DNA of 64,000 nt from Pontederia crassipes (GCA_030549335.1 CM060194.1:34802171-34866170); one strand, 5' to 3'. Counted from the stretch's first letter, positions 31,408 to 43,849 are shown. Made by a program: numbers and translations. The notes: a model not told the origin generated them from the sequence alone.

Positions 31408-34400
31408 ACTCCCTCCAGGTTCGTGCGGCTTTTGATTTAGACTCTTTTGTTTCGTTGCCCTTTTTTGTACCTAAATTTGTTGGACCTTCCACAAGCAGTG
31501 TTTAATCTATGTAAAGAGTGCTCATGCGATCCTGTTAACATTTTGGATTCGATCCATCTAAGTCTTCACATAACCGGTCATGATTGTTAGCAGTTTGCTA
31601 CAAAGCCAATTGTTGGAAATATTTTTGTGCTCTGAATCTTTTATGCGAACATGAGGCTTAACATTGCTCTTACAATAGTTCAAACCTTAGGGAAGATCGA
31701 ACAAACTGATACACATTCAGGTGCTAATACCCGATAATATTGATGGAAGATAAATTGCACAATTATCTTATTACCTTGTTGCCAAGAAAAAAATGGATAA
31801 GGCTTAAATATAGCAAGTTTCACATGAAGAACAATGCTTTTGAAAAAACCAGTGCATTTGCCATTTTTCTTTATTAATGAGGCCTGACATATTTGGTTGT
31901 TGCACTGAAAAGACATAATATAAAAAAGGGGGAAGGAGAGGGAAAATGAAGGCTTTTATTTGTGATTTTTGTTGTTCTATCTTCTCTTTGTCTTACCACA
32001 ATGAAAATTGTTCAGTGACATTACTCATATGGTTTGTACATTTGTTACTAGTAGCATACTGGGATTCAAAAGAAAAATTTATTATGAAATGTTGGTATGA
32101 CAATGTATAGTTGGTCATATCATTTGACATTATGATCAGGTTGATTTGACTGAGGGGCGGTATCTTCTTTCTGGATCATCAGATGGATCAGCTGCTGTTT
32201 ATGATATCCAGCATACTGTGGACTATCATGGTGGCATAATTGCAAGACATCGAAGTCTTTTTGTTGTTGACAAGCAGCATGAACACGGGCATAAATTTGC
32301 TGTGTCTACTGCTGTCTGGTACCCTGTGGACACAGGGCTTTTCATCACAGGTTCATTTGATCACTTTATTAAAGTCTGGGACAGCAATACTACCCAGGTA
32401 CTTTATTTGGTGGTCATTCCTCTCGAGCATGACTTTCTTTAATTTTCTTTTACGATGGATATTCTCATGACTTAGGTTGTCATGGATTTTAAAATGCCTG
32501 GCAAAGTATATGGTGCAGTTATGTCTTCAATAGCTAAATCACACATGCTTATTGCTGCTGGTAGTGCGGATGTCCAAGTTCGTCTATGTGATATTGCTTC
32601 TGGAGCATTTACCCATACATTATCTGGTCATCGTGGTAAGATTCATTACTGAGATACTCTCATGGTTCACATATGTTTAGTTTTCACTTTAAATGCAACC
32701 AGATGGTTAAGACCATGCATTCTCTTGTATCAACAACAACAACAACAATAACAAAGCCTTATCCCACTAGGTGGGGTCGGCTACATGGATCATACGACGC
32801 CATTCATTCGTTGATCCATGTTCATAAGATTCGACAGGGTTTTACGCTGGCTGTCGGGGCCTAACACAACCCTCCTCCTTTATCCGGGCTTGGGACCGGC
32901 TATAAAACATAGGCGGAGTTATAAGGGAAGATAAATATTCTTATAAAAGAAGTTTTCCTACAATACCTCACGACCAGCAAGAGTTAGAAGCACAGTACCA
33001 AGGCCTCCAGCAGTTAACCATTTCTGAGTAGAAAACCCCAACAGTTCCATGAATAAAGAAACTGCTGCAACCCATACTGCAGTGTATATGGCTTTTCCAG
33101 CAAATTGGAAACCCATTTTTCATGCATTCTCTTGTATCCTTATGGGATATTCTATTTGGTAAGTACATAAAGTGGACTAAGCATTCTCAGGTTTGCTTGA
33201 TTTATATGTTTGTGATGGCAGATGGGATCATGACATTGGAATGGTCCACCTCTAGTGAATGGGTTTTGATGTCTGGGGGCTGTGATGGTGCAATCCGCTT
33301 TTGGGATATCAGGCGTGCAGGATGCTTCCGTGTCTTGGACCAGTCAAAATCTCAACTTGGGAGGCGACCTCCTTTCTTTGAATGCAAATCGAACATAGTA
33401 CGCTCACTAATAATTTTTAACTGTTTTAACACTCCATTGAAGAATATGCAGACTTGTATCCTATTACATGAAGAAGAAAGCATACATTCTATTCTATTCA
33501 ACACATTCATCATGTTATATCTAAGTTAATAATTCTATGGCTGACCTTTAAAGATTTAGCTTGGGGGGCCATAAACAAGTGGCGATATTAATACAAAGGC
33601 AAGGAGCCAAAGAGCTTTCTATTACATTATTCATATAATAAACATAACCAAACATAAACCACAAGGCAGAGAACAAGGAAGGACACACTTATACTTTAGT
33701 CTTGATCTTATTTTAAATCTCATAATTCACTTTTGATTTGCTAACACAACTGTCAATCCAAATTAGGTCCATTTTTCACCTATAACAAAAAAAAAGTGTT
33801 TTGTTCTTCCTCAGAAAAGGATAAACAATCATAAAAGTTGTATTGTTTTGCTAGAAGTTTGCCATTTTAAATAATGCTTTAGTGGGACTTAAATAAACTT
33901 ATAGTAAAAGTGATATTAGAGTCATAACTAGAGGGAAGAACAGGGAAACACAAAAAAGTCAGTTTCTTCTTCGTTCCTTTCTACAATGTAAAAATCCGTT
34001 CCAAAATAACAAGGCTAATCATGAACTCCAAATAAAAATGAACTTCCATAGTTTACATGGAAAAGCTTGAGTCCTTGTACCCAGGGTAATCAACAAGAAT
34101 GATAATCTGTTTCAAAATAACAAGGCTAATCATGAACTCCAAATAAAAATGAACTTCCATAGTTACATAGAAAACTTGAGTGTTTGTATCTGGAACCAAT
34201 TGTTTTTCTGCTATTGTGTTTCAAATAAAACAAAATTTTCAAAGGAGTTAAAAAATCATTCTGAGGCATAGCACTTCATGCAGGCAAAATTTTAACTTGC
34301 ATGTTTTATGCAAATACACTTTCAAATGCACGGTCCTAAGTCCTAACAGATGCATGTAATTTGTTTCCTTGATTATTCATACACCACTTGGATGAGCTCA

Positions 34401-35997
34401 TTTTGAACCATTCTTTTTTATCTTTTCTTTTTCTATTATCTTATGGGAAGAAAATTATACTGAGGGAGAATATTTTTTATTATTATTAATTTTTTTTTTG
34501 AGGAGATACTGAGGGAGAATATTATAACTTGTTATACTGTGTAATTCAATTTCCAGAGTTCTAATTTTGTTGTCTAATTTATTTCCTCATGCGTTTATCC
34601 TTGAATGAGCTTTTAACCTGAGAAATTTCATGTTATCTTAGGTTTTGTAATATGAGAAAGAAAACCCCCTAATATAATGTTCCAATTTATGTTGCATGTA
34701 AATATATGAATTAAAGTAGAATATGCACTAACGTTGTTTGGCTATTTCTACCTATTTATCCAGTGCTTTAATATTTCTTTTCCCTGATTTAGCAAGCAAC
34801 AACGAGAACAGCTTTGGCAGGACCAGCCTCTGGTAATAAGTCTGCTAGCAAGAAAAGGGGTTCCCTTGGCGGTGGAAAGAAGCAGTCACAATTCCTTCAT
34901 AAGAGTCAATTTAAAGGATCTGTATCTGTACCGCAGAGGTCACATCCTGGCATGTCTTCCAGCCACATTCGTTCCACAGCACATTATGGTGCTGTAACAG
35001 GATTAAAAGCAAGTGGAGATGGCATGTATCTTCTGAGCTCAGGTCATTGTTCTTAGCTTTTCTCTAATTGTCTTTGGGACAAGTTACTGGTTTACTTTTT
35101 GTTGTCTTGAAAACTTGGAAGCAGAATCGTGATAAAGCTTTGCCTTTGTTTCATAAAAGAAGATGAATATAATATGTTAAGGGTGTAGCTTACTGATATT
35201 CATAATTTAACATTAGAATTAGTTACATGGGTGGAAGTTAGGAACATAGGATGGCCAGAATTAATTCACAAAGTGCTCTGTATGTCCTTCCTCTTCTTTT
35301 CCAACTGTGCATTGATTTACCTTCCAGGCTAATCTCTTGTAAACATTCTTTTGTGCAGGTTCTGACTCACGATTAAGGTTGTGGGATGTCGAATCTGGAT
35401 GCAACACATTGGTAAACTTTGAGGCTATGCGCTTACAGACCAGTAAACCATTACAGCTTGCTCTCAATGAGGATTCATCTTTCGTTTTTGTTCCGTGCAT
35501 GGCCACTGTTAAGGTGGTTAAGCTACCAAATCAAGGATTTTTTCTATAATGCCTAGCATTATTTGTTGACATTGGAACTTCTTTTTGCTGGCACTGATAG
35601 GCATATGACGTGTGGTCTGGTATGCTGTTCCGAACGTTTCGTGGTCACTATGACTCAGTTAACTGCTGCTGTCTCAATTCAGTGGATCAAGTAAGTACAC
35701 CGGAAATCTTTTTTGTAGCGTCATCACAGCAGTTGTAAAAGCAACCTCATGGTTTGCAGGAGCTGTACACTGGGAGCAATGACCGTCAAATACTTGTGTG
35801 GTCTCCACACCACCCATCGAATACTGAAATGGTACTTCAACTTTAGTTTCTAATAGTTTGTTCATACATGAGGAAAGAGATATTAACATTTCCTTTGATT
35901 TTGAATTGTCCACTGAAGGGTTCTAAAATGCTATTACTATGGACAGGAAGAAGATGGAAGAAAAGGGCTGGCAGATCAAGATAACTGGAGCGACTAA
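31269..35997 (+). CDS. CSA: CSA/ERCC8-type WD40 protein, CUL4-DDB1 substrate receptor
   Basis: Nine exons: 31269-31418, 32140-32397, 32476-32635, 33222-33397, 34793-35042, 35359-35513, 35601-35690, 35760-35831, 35947-35997, giving 453 residues in phase, close to Arabidopsis CSA-1. The protein starts MWKEVRDRE as in plant CSA proteins. WD40 repeats include [47 protein letters not shown] and [18 protein letters not shown] at about residues 217-220 fits the DWD box that docks on DDB1. By family knowledge it acts in transcription-coupled repair and UV-B tolerance. A Ser/Lys/Gly-rich linker (about 248-310) separates the N- and C-terminal repeats. Intron 3 holds a chimeric retroinsertion; intron 4 a tandem duplication and a micro-insertion. 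Confidence 0.92.
32714..33137 (-). mobile_element. Chimeric retroinsertion: MSL gene piece fused to RTE-derived short element (copy E)
   Basis: The 17-bp repeat CATGCATTCTCTTGTAT bounds the insertion (32714-32730 and 33121-33137). In minus-strand order it contains: about 4 A, an exon piece of a plastid MscS-like channel gene (33116-32967), a splice donor GT and start of an intron (32966 to about 32923), then a full short element from AACTCCGCC to (TTG)n (32922-32731). One target duplication around both parts shows that they arrived together. It sits in CSA intron 3, antisense to the host gene. Confidence 0.85.
32967..33116 (-). pseudogene. Captured exon fragment of a plastid mechanosensitive channel (MSL2/MSL3-like)
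   Basis: The minus strand reads [15 protein letters not shown], then [15 protein letters not shown], then [17 protein letters not shown]. This matches, from memory, the conserved membrane region of plant MSL2/MSL3, where [14 protein letters not shown] precedes the MscS pore domain. The exon ends GAG before GTATTG, a plausible splice donor, and runs into noncoding sequence with an in-frame stop. It is a 50-codon fragment without promoter and cannot make a channel. Confidence 0.8.
33993..34212. repeat. Tandem duplication of about 110 bp in CSA intron 4
   Basis: The segment beginning AATC(C/T)GTT(C/T)CAAAATAAC and containing GGCTAATCATGAACTCC is present twice, 110 bp apart, with only a few differences. 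A simple local duplication. Confidence 0.7.
34457..34523 (-). mobile_element. A-tail micro-insertion in CSA intron 4
   Basis: The 18-bp perfect repeat ATACTGAGGGAGAATATT (34457-34474 and 34506-34523) flanks 31 bases. On the minus strand these read CTCCTC, about 10 A, then TTAATAATAATAAA. The duplication length suits L1-type target-primed insertion, and the tail follows a CTC end as in the other cases. Confidence 0.65.
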
Positions 35998-36689
35998 GGC
36001 AACTTTCATTCCCACATGATTGTTCTTCCATCTGATACCCTTTAATATTGGAAGGTATCCTAAATCAAGAGAGAGAGCCAGTGTTTGCTGTGATGGAAGA
36101 TACGAGGATGACGTGTTAAAAAATGTTTAGTTGGAATGTTAGGGGTGTTGAATTTTAGAGCATGTCATGTATACACGTGTAAATTCTGAAAGGCCAAGCA
36201 ATATGGTCTAACCTTTCCTCTAAAAAAAATGGTCCGGCCTTTTTTATCTCTACTTTGTTCATATAGTAGTTTCTCTCTCGCAAGGACTTTGACTCTAGTG
36301 TATGGTACTGCATTTAATTTATTTGATCGTGCCAATTTGGTTGGTTGCTCGAATGTTGTTTAACTCATCTAATGCACATCGTGCAGAGAGGTCATGATTT
36401 ATTGTGGTTTTGCAGATGGGATGATGGGAGTAGATACAGGTGGCAATAAGAGGAGCAGGAGGGGGCAGAAGAGGGAGACAAGTTGAAGCATTAGTTTGGA
36501 GGCAACAAAGAAAACAAAACAATAATCGATCATCTGTTGGTAATAACGGTTAGTTGAAGCATTATATTTTTTGGGTCGTAGTCTTATGTGATATTTATTG
36601 TGAAAGAGTTATTATAACGTGGTTTTTCATTTTGCCTTTTGCAATAGGCATTGGTTAGCTTGGAAAAAGAAAAGTTGGACAAACATAAT
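35998..36689. other. CSA 3' flank
   Basis: The first 300-600 bases should be 3' UTR. Near 36190-36240 an A-run lies between imperfect copies of ATGGTCTAACCTTTC, possibly another decayed micro-insertion. No gene seen. Confidence 0.4.
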
Positions 36690-37034
36690 GTTGATGTGCT
36701 CTCATGGGCCCATCAGTGAGCCGCGCGATGGCGCACACGCATATAAGGGGCGTGTGATATATTCCCCTTGCCCCCTCGTCTAACTCTTCTCCGCCTTTTC
36801 TTTCTCTATAAAAGAGGACCACTATCGTGGGTCAAGGTGTGCTTTAGTGTGGATTGATGTGGCTAAGCATTCTGTTTTTCCGAAGTTCGATTTTCGATCT
36901 CGTTTCTTCTGAAATTCGATCTTCGATCTCGAGGTATAAGTGCACTTGCAAAGTGTTCGTAGGAACGCCATAATGGTTCGTTTCCACAACTAGAGGTATT
37001 CCACAATTTAAGATATATATGTATTATAAATCCA
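36690..37034 (+). repeat. Left LTR of the copia element
   Basis: It starts TGTTGATGTGCTC and contains CTTTCTCTATAAAAGAGG near 36800, a promoter-like TATA, then a GTTCGTAGGAACGCC segment. It ends near CCAATA just before TGGTATCA. The right LTR shows the same order: the TTATAAAAGGGG block near 46595 and the GTTCGTAGC block near 49000. Confidence 0.7.
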
Positions 37035-37038
37035 ATAT

Positions 37039-37046
37039 TGGTATCA
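37039..37046 (+). other. Primer-binding site-like sequence
   Basis: TGGTATCA matches the start of the initiator-tRNA-Met complement (TGGTATCAGAGC) used by most plant copia elements. The next bases (ATTG) have diverged. Confidence 0.6.
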
Positions 37047-37830
37047 ATTGTTTTTATATTTTCTTGAACTCGTAATTGTGCTTGAAAAAATAATATTTAT
37101 TATTATTTTTAGGATCAACACATCTCGAATGTATGATCATGACTATGGACAAAGTGATTTTTGTCATCACAAATATATTACTAGATCATAATACACTTTT
37201 TTTTCCATTTTTTAATATTTTGACGAACTTTTTTGATTTTTTTGCATGTGTTGCCAAAAAGAAGAAACAAATGGAAAACTATTTCCATGGGCACAAGACC
37301 CGTTGGGAGGGCTCAGTATAAGTGCAAAGGTGTTACACTCATAAATTGGTAGCTAGTAATGGCACTCGACCCTGTTTAGAGCGGGGGGACACTCTCTTGT
37401 CCTAACCCCGTTGATCGACATTTTGCTCGACTCACGGGTCACATAGTCGAATGCTCGATGTGGGGGAATCTAATCCCCCCTTGATCCCCGTGAGGCTCCG
37501 AACTTTCGCGGGGACCTCAATTCCCAGGTGGATGCCGTGATTAGCGATCATCTGTGTCATCGAGCAAATCCTCCATCGCCTCCACATAGTAGTCCTCGTC
37601 GGAGAAGAGGGTCAGTAGCATGTTCACCTGCTTGAACGGAATCCATCGGAGCATCATTACAAGGTTCGGAAGGAGGCGATGTAGTTGGAGCACTAACATG
37701 GCTTCGTCGGGTGAAAATTGCAGCATCCATGGTTGGATTTCATTGAGTTGAGTGGCTACGACACCACGAAATGTGAAGAAGATGTGCTCGGATCGTGCGA
37801 GCTCCGCCAAGTGCAAGCCGTCAAGCCGAC

Positions 37831-38400
37831 TTCAACTGAGGGTTGATGCGGCCTCAACGCCCAAGGAATCACTAACGACAACGGAGGGTTCTGTGAGGGT
37901 GGGATGCAGTCGGAGACCACCGACGAGGAGGACAACAAGGAGGATGACACCAACAGAGGCGGAAGGCGCATGACAGTAGGTCGTGGCGAGCACGAGGGAC
38001 GTAGGAAAAGTGAGAAGGGGCGCCGACTTCATGAAGGGCTGATCGTGGCCTTCAGTGCCCAGAGGATCATCGCGCTCCTCAGTGGCGGTGACAATGGAGG
38101 GGATTGCGAGGGTGGGCCGAAGATAGCTGTTGAGTAGGATGATGCTGGCAGAGGCAGAGCGAAAGGTCGTGAGACAGCATGTCGTATTCCATAGGCGAGC
38201 ACAAGAGAGGTGAGAAGGGCGTCGACTCAACAAAGGGCTGATTGCCAAGGGATCACCGCATTCCTCAGCGACAACGAAGGCAGAGGGGTCAACGAGGGCG
38301 AGGGGCGCCAAGAAACCGTCAGTGTGGAGGGAGACGAGTAAGACGACGTTGACAGAGGCGGAGTGGAGGGGCAGCATGAGCGAGAAGAGGGACCTAAGAG
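37831..38400. repeat. GC-rich degenerate tandem repeat, period about 200 bp
   Basis: Three diverged units follow each other, at about 37831-38030, 38031-38235 and 38236-38400. Each has a GGGCTGATNG/CCAAGGAATCAC-like start, then CTCAGNG(A/G)C and a GAGGCGG(A) end. Both strands stay open over long spans (for example 37832-38488 minus, 218 codons) because of composition and periodicity. The product has no recognisable domain, so I do not call it a gene. Confidence 0.5.
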
Positions 38401-38570
38401 AGGTGAGAAGGGGAAGACGAAGGTGGTGGAGATGAGAAGGGTAATCCTCGATCCTCGAAAGAAGGTGCGGGGGCAGTTGGCTCCCCATTCCCGACCACGC
38501 GATGGTAAAATAATCTGAACTCGGAGTCTCGATCGAGGATTCCTCTCGGGGCCTTGATCAGGGATTGCTT

Positions 38571-38610
38571 GGGGGGGGGGGGGGGGGCGGGGGGGGGGGG
38601 GGGGGGGGGG
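38571..38610 (+). repeat. Long G tract (about 40 bases, one interrupting C)
   Basis: An almost pure G run. Strong G-quadruplex potential; the exact length may be unreliable because such tracts are hard to sequence. Confidence 0.7.
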
Positions 38611-38639
38611 ATATTGCCATTCCTACTAACCAGAAGTGA

Positions 38640-39539
38640 CATAGTACACAATTTTTGTACTTGTATATTTTTCAATTTTCAGATAATATTAAAAAATTCT
38701 AATTTAGAATTTCAAAAATAGAAAATTTCATATTTTTCTTAAAACTTTCATGTAAGTATCAAAATATTGCATGCAAATATGTAACAAAGAATAATTATTA
38801 AGAATTAATTAATATGTATGGCAATATTAATTTTTTGGATATGTGTTAAAATAAATGTTTTATGCAAATATGTAACAAAGAATAATTATTTGATCTAATT
38901 ATACAAATTATAGGTAATTAAATATTACATGAAATATATGTATTCCTTTTGTAGGACCCATGAATCTTGAGATTCAAATATTGTCATAATAACTAATGTC
39001 TTTCTCTTGAGTGGTGTGTGACACGAAATGCATATCTAGAAAGATTTCGAGGAAGTAGCTTAGTGCATTGCCGACGCAGTTTCTAGAAATATGGTTGACG
39101 TGTGATGGTGATAGTACAATTTTTTTGTTATGATGCCGAGACGATGGATAGTGCAAGATCCCCTATGCACGAGTCTTCATTGTCGTAGTCAAATTAAAAA
39201 TAATTTGGTGTGCTACACGAAATGAATTCGATGATTTTGAATTATAATTTGATTCAAAACTCATAGAGTAATTTTTTTAATTATGTGTTAATTCAAAATT
39301 AAAAAAGTTAGATTAATTTTGTCGCATTACTAATATAATGAATTATAATATTTCTTGTAGATTGTGGGAGATGAGTGGGAGTACATCAACCTCTCAATAT
39401 CATTACTCAATGAGTATTGTCGTTTCATTATTTATATTTTTGGAGACAAGATTATAACATACATAACACTGATTTCTCCTATTTTGTAATAAAATTATAT
39501 CATGACTTTCAAAATAATCATTGCTTACCTGAATAAGAA
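38640..39539. other. AT-rich part of the copia interior
   Basis: No readable protein motifs; probably gag upstream region and decayed sequence. Nothing else seen. Confidence 0.35.
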
Positions 39540-42180
39540 TGAAAAGCTAAACAACGATAATTATGATATTTGACATTGGAAGGTCAATATCTTTTAGAAT
39601 AATAAGAGATCTTGGAAATCATTTAACTCTGTTGTGAATGAACTTGCACCAAAAAATAATTCCCAATGCTAAAGGGATATGGAGGCATATTAGGTTTGGT
39701 CAAAAAAAGATCGCATTGCTCACATTACGTTACTGAGCACGATGACCAATTCTTTCTTATGCGAGTTCGAAGTATATAAGACAACCTTCGAACTGTGGAT
39801 GATATTTTGCAATAAGTAGGAGTCACCACGAACACCAAGCGCTGAATGCTAACGATCAACTTTTATCAAAAGCGACTAAATCATACGATGAATGAGCATG
39901 TTCAGAAGATGTCTAATATGATCCGTGAACTCAAGAATGCAGGACAAGTGCTCGATGATGAGCAATAGTGCAAATGCTGATCCACTCTCTTCTTACAATT
40001 TGGGAACACATGCGTTATAACTTGATGCACAATAAAATGTCAAAACTTTTCAACGAAAATGCACAACGTGAATATCTCTCCGATTATTCAAAATGTTATG
40101 TCATGAAAAAAGTATAGTTAGATTAACAGTAACAAGGCCCCCACAATAAAGCGGTGTTATAGAAAGACATAATCACACCTTATATGATATGGTTTGATAT
40201 GTGATAATGCAAACTAATCTTTTGATTTCGTATTGAGGAGGTGGCTATTGATTGTTGCCTACATCTTAAATCGTGTATCATTGAAATTCATTACCACCAA
40301 TTTGTATGAACTTTGGACAAATTGAAAGACTAGCTTTAATTATTTGCGCCATTGAGGTTGCGCAACTTATATTTTAAACAATTCTCATAAGTATGAAAAG
40401 TTGGGTTAAAGATGACAGAAATGTATCTTTATAAAATATTATGAAGTCTCTAAGAACTATGTATTCACATGTGAAAAGGAAGATGTTAACATGACATAAA
40501 TTGAAAGTAAAGATGCGACATTCATAGAAAATGAGATTCTTAAATAGGAAGATTCCGAGTTGATGACACAAGCAAATCAACATATTGAGGAGTTTGTCTT
40601 CTCCATCTCACATCTTGATTCTACTGGGAGAGAATCACAAATCGTCAACTGATGAAATTGAAAGTCCCTCATTGAATAATTGAAATCGAAGGGTTGCATT
40701 AAACATGAGGCACACGAAATCCATATAGTAAGTTTGGAAGATGAACTTGAACTTAAATATGTACAAGAGGTTCTCTCTTCCCTTGCTAAGGATGAATGAA
40801 TTAAAACAATGGAGGAAGAGTTAAGATCCATATAGAAAGAATAAGTTTGAGGCTTAATTAATTTCCCACTAAGGCATGGATGAATCAATTGAAAGAAATA
40901 AAGTCTGTCTGCTGGTAAAAGTTTCATCCAAACAACATGTGTTGACTAGGAAGAAATCTTTGCACATGTTGTAAGATTTGCTTCAATTCGTCTAATATTA
41001 TCTATAGTCGTGCATATGGACTTAAAATTACATCAAATGGATGTAAAGATTACATTTCCCAATGAAAAATTACATGAGAAAATTTACATGAAGCAACCTC
41101 AAGATTTCATTGTAAAATGAGAAGAGCGCAAAGTTTGCAGACAACACTAGTCCATTTATTGATCAAACAATGATGTAGATAGTGGTATCTTAAATTCTAT
41201 CAATTAATCATTTTGTACAATTTTACATAATTGATGAATATCACTGTGTGTGTTCATAAGTCTAAAGATAATTTTTCTACCCTAATGTTATATATGGACG
41301 ACACTCTGATTGTTGGAAATAATAAGGTTTTTGTCATTATCATTACGCAATGATTGTTTTCCATCTTTGAGATGAAGAACATGGATGGAATAACCTACAT
41401 ATTAGATGTGAAAATCCAAAGAGATCGTTCCAAAAGACTCCTTGATTTGTTGCAGGAATCATACATAAATAAAATTTTGGAATGCTTTTGTATTGATCGG
41501 TTGTAAATTCGTTAATACTCCTATTATGAAAAACGAGTTTTAAGACTAGACATGTGCCTTAATACTCTAGAGGAACAAAAGATGTTTCCTATGTAAGTAT
41601 GGTGGGAAACATGATGTGTACTCAGCAAAACATATATTTTACCATGAGCTTGATAATCTAGAACGTCAATACTGAAAGGCGATAAAGGGAATCATGAGAT
41701 ATCTTAGGGGTACACCAAATCTTGCATTATGTTATCATGAAGGAAATCGACGACTCATTGATTCATTGATGTTGATTGGGTTGCTGACGTTGATAAACGA
41801 AAATTCACATTCGAATACACTTTCCATAACATCTTAAATTGCAAGAAATAAGATCGTGGGTCATTGTTAACTATGAAGACATAATTCATATCTTTTTCAG
41901 TGATAGTACAAGAGGCTCAGTAGTTTAAACAATTTCTTTAAATCTTGAGAATTTATGAAAATATAATGAAGAAAATTATCACCACTCCTTTTTGAGACGA
42001 AGAGTAGGTATCGGCTTAGTATGAGAAGTACTACTGCAAAGGAAATCATATCGAAGTACAAATTTGTACGAGTCTAAGAAGTAAAAAAAGAGATATCAGA
42101 TGAGTACACATCAACGTATAAAAATGATTGTTAATTCGTTCACTAAACCATTGCTCATAGAAATATTCTTGAGACACCTA
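39540..42180 (+). pseudogene. Copia gag-pol remnant
   Basis: Many stops and frameshifts, but order and motifs are clear. A gag-like segment (39545-40010) reads LNNDNYDI and MIRELKNAGQVLDDEQ. An integrase-end segment (40236-40380) reads VAYILNRV and NLYELWT. A reverse transcriptase segment (about 41020-41100) reads LHQMDVKITFPNEKLHEK and IYMKQP. LYMDDTLIVG (about 41290) carries the active-site DD. ITYILDVKIQRDRSKRLL lies near 41390, and an RNase H piece, DVDWVADVDKRKFTFEYTF, near 41770. The non-LMW end at about 42120 resembles the copia IADPFTKPL tail. Not functional. Confidence 0.8.
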
Positions 42181-42196
42181 AATGCTTTGGGGTTAC

Positions 42197-42202
42197 ATAG
42201 AT

Positions 42203-42230
<28 letters not shown>
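42197..42230. repeat. (TA)n microsatellite
   Basis: About 13-15 TA units directly after the copia coding remnant. Confidence 0.85.
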
Positions 42231-42234
<4 letters not shown>

Positions 42235-43077
42235 TGATGCATTACAATTATTCTCCATCCATCTTTTCTCTATATATTTTTTTCTTATTTTTTTATGAAT
42301 TTTCTAATTTATTTATTTCTTAGATAAACTCTTTAGTTAAAATATTAAATGACAAAAACTCACGGACCCACTACATTGATAATATAACAGTTTCATCCGT
42401 TTCATGTTTTTTAGTGGTATTAACTAATCGAATGACCAATTAATATTTTTTTATATTATATAACTGCTTTATATCTTTTATTTTATTAAATTAATGCAAC
42501 CAAAATCATTTATATATCCATATAGGGGCTCTAATCAGTTATGAGTTCAGGATTCAAACTCTTACTATTACTCATAAAATATATTACTTCAATGAGTTCT
42601 CATTTATAATAGAAAAAAGTCATTATTGATATCTAAACGTATCTTTTTTATTCTATTTGATCTTTTCATCTCATGGAGTGCTGGTGTTATAAAGTACTAA
42701 ACGTATCTTTTCTATTCTATTTGGCCTCCTCATCTCCTTTTGGAGTGCTCATTAATTACTATTAATTAGATTTACGTTGTATTCTGATTTAGAAGTATTG
42801 GTGTCATTAAGTAATTAAAATTGTTATTATTAACTTTTCAGTTACTAAATGTTTGAAGAAACTCCTGGATGAACTTTTCTTGGATTGTAATTGTAATAAA
42901 ATTGATTTACAAGAAGCATGAACATCAAGTCACCATTCTTTATTTTTCTCTTTTCTTTTCTGCATTTCTGGATACATATACAGATAATTCAAAATTAAAC
43001 ATTAAACACATTAATAATTATCTTGTTGGAAGATGAAAAGACTCTCATTTTATACATAATCCACACTTGCCGCACTA
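42231..43077. other. AT-rich 3' interior of the copia element
   Basis: Contains a near-duplicate phrase, CTAAACGTATCTTTT(T/C)TATTCTATTTG, at about 42634 and 42698. No gene seen. Confidence 0.4.
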
Positions 43078-43084
43078 GTGCTTC

Positions 43085-43700
43085 CTTGTCCTTTCGTCAG
43101 CTTAACACCTTCATTGTCATTGTCGTGCTCAACACCTTCATTGTCGTGCTCTATTTCCTGTTCACTATCTCCTTCCCTCCCATTGCCGGCGTTGCCGTTG
43201 ACTCCCCTGACCTCAGAGGTGACATCAGCATCATGCTCCCCTTCGTCTACATCGTCGATAATGTGCTGGCCAATACAAGGAGGGCATCACATCGAACTCC
43301 CCTTCGCCTACATCATCATTGTCGTGCTCAACACCTTCATTGTCGTGCTCTATTTCCTGTCCACTATCTCCTTCCCTCCCATTGCCGGCGTCGCCATGGA
43401 CTCCCTTGACCTCAGAGGTGACATCAGCATCCTGCTCCCCTTCGCCTACATCGTCGACAATGTGCTGGCAGGGGACAAGGAGGGCATCACATCGAACTCC
43501 CCTTCGCCTACATCATCTACAGCGCGCTGGCAGGGGACAAGGAGGGCATCAATGCCACCACAACACACACATTCCTCCTCACCTTGTAGGTGTTCCTGGA
43601 GGGCGTCACCTTCACCTGCCCATGCGGTTCTTCACCGTGTCTGACTGCATCGAGAACAAGGTGGGCAAGGCGAAGGGTGCAGAGCGAGCATGGGGCGGCC
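43085..43700 (+). repeat. GC-rich tandem repeat of about 200 bp with a membrane-protein-like frame
   Basis: A roughly 200-bp unit is present twice plus a partial third. TGTCGTGCTCAACACC recurs near 43121 and 43320, and GGCATCACATCGAACTCC near 43284 and 43484. One frame encodes a hydrophobic stretch, VVLNTFIVVLYFL, then ISFPPIAGVA, LDLRGDISI and LPFAYIVDNVLAGDKEGI. The GC-rich island in AT-rich surroundings looks like a captured and then duplicated gene piece. I do not recognise the source, and frames break between units. Confidence 0.5.
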
Positions 43701-43849
43701 TAGCCCCGCCCATACCTCAGCCAACACGGCCTTATGGGGTTCGACCCTTCCTGCTCCCAGTCAACCTCCCGATAGTTATGAAGGGATACTACTGTTGGCG
43801 CTACAAGCAAGTACAAGGCCATGCCTCCCAAAAAGTTTAAATGAAGGAT

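Noticed and set aside
36190-36245. Imperfect repeat around CTCTA7
   Set aside because: About four mismatches in 16 bases of the supposed target duplication; may be an old case but not supported.
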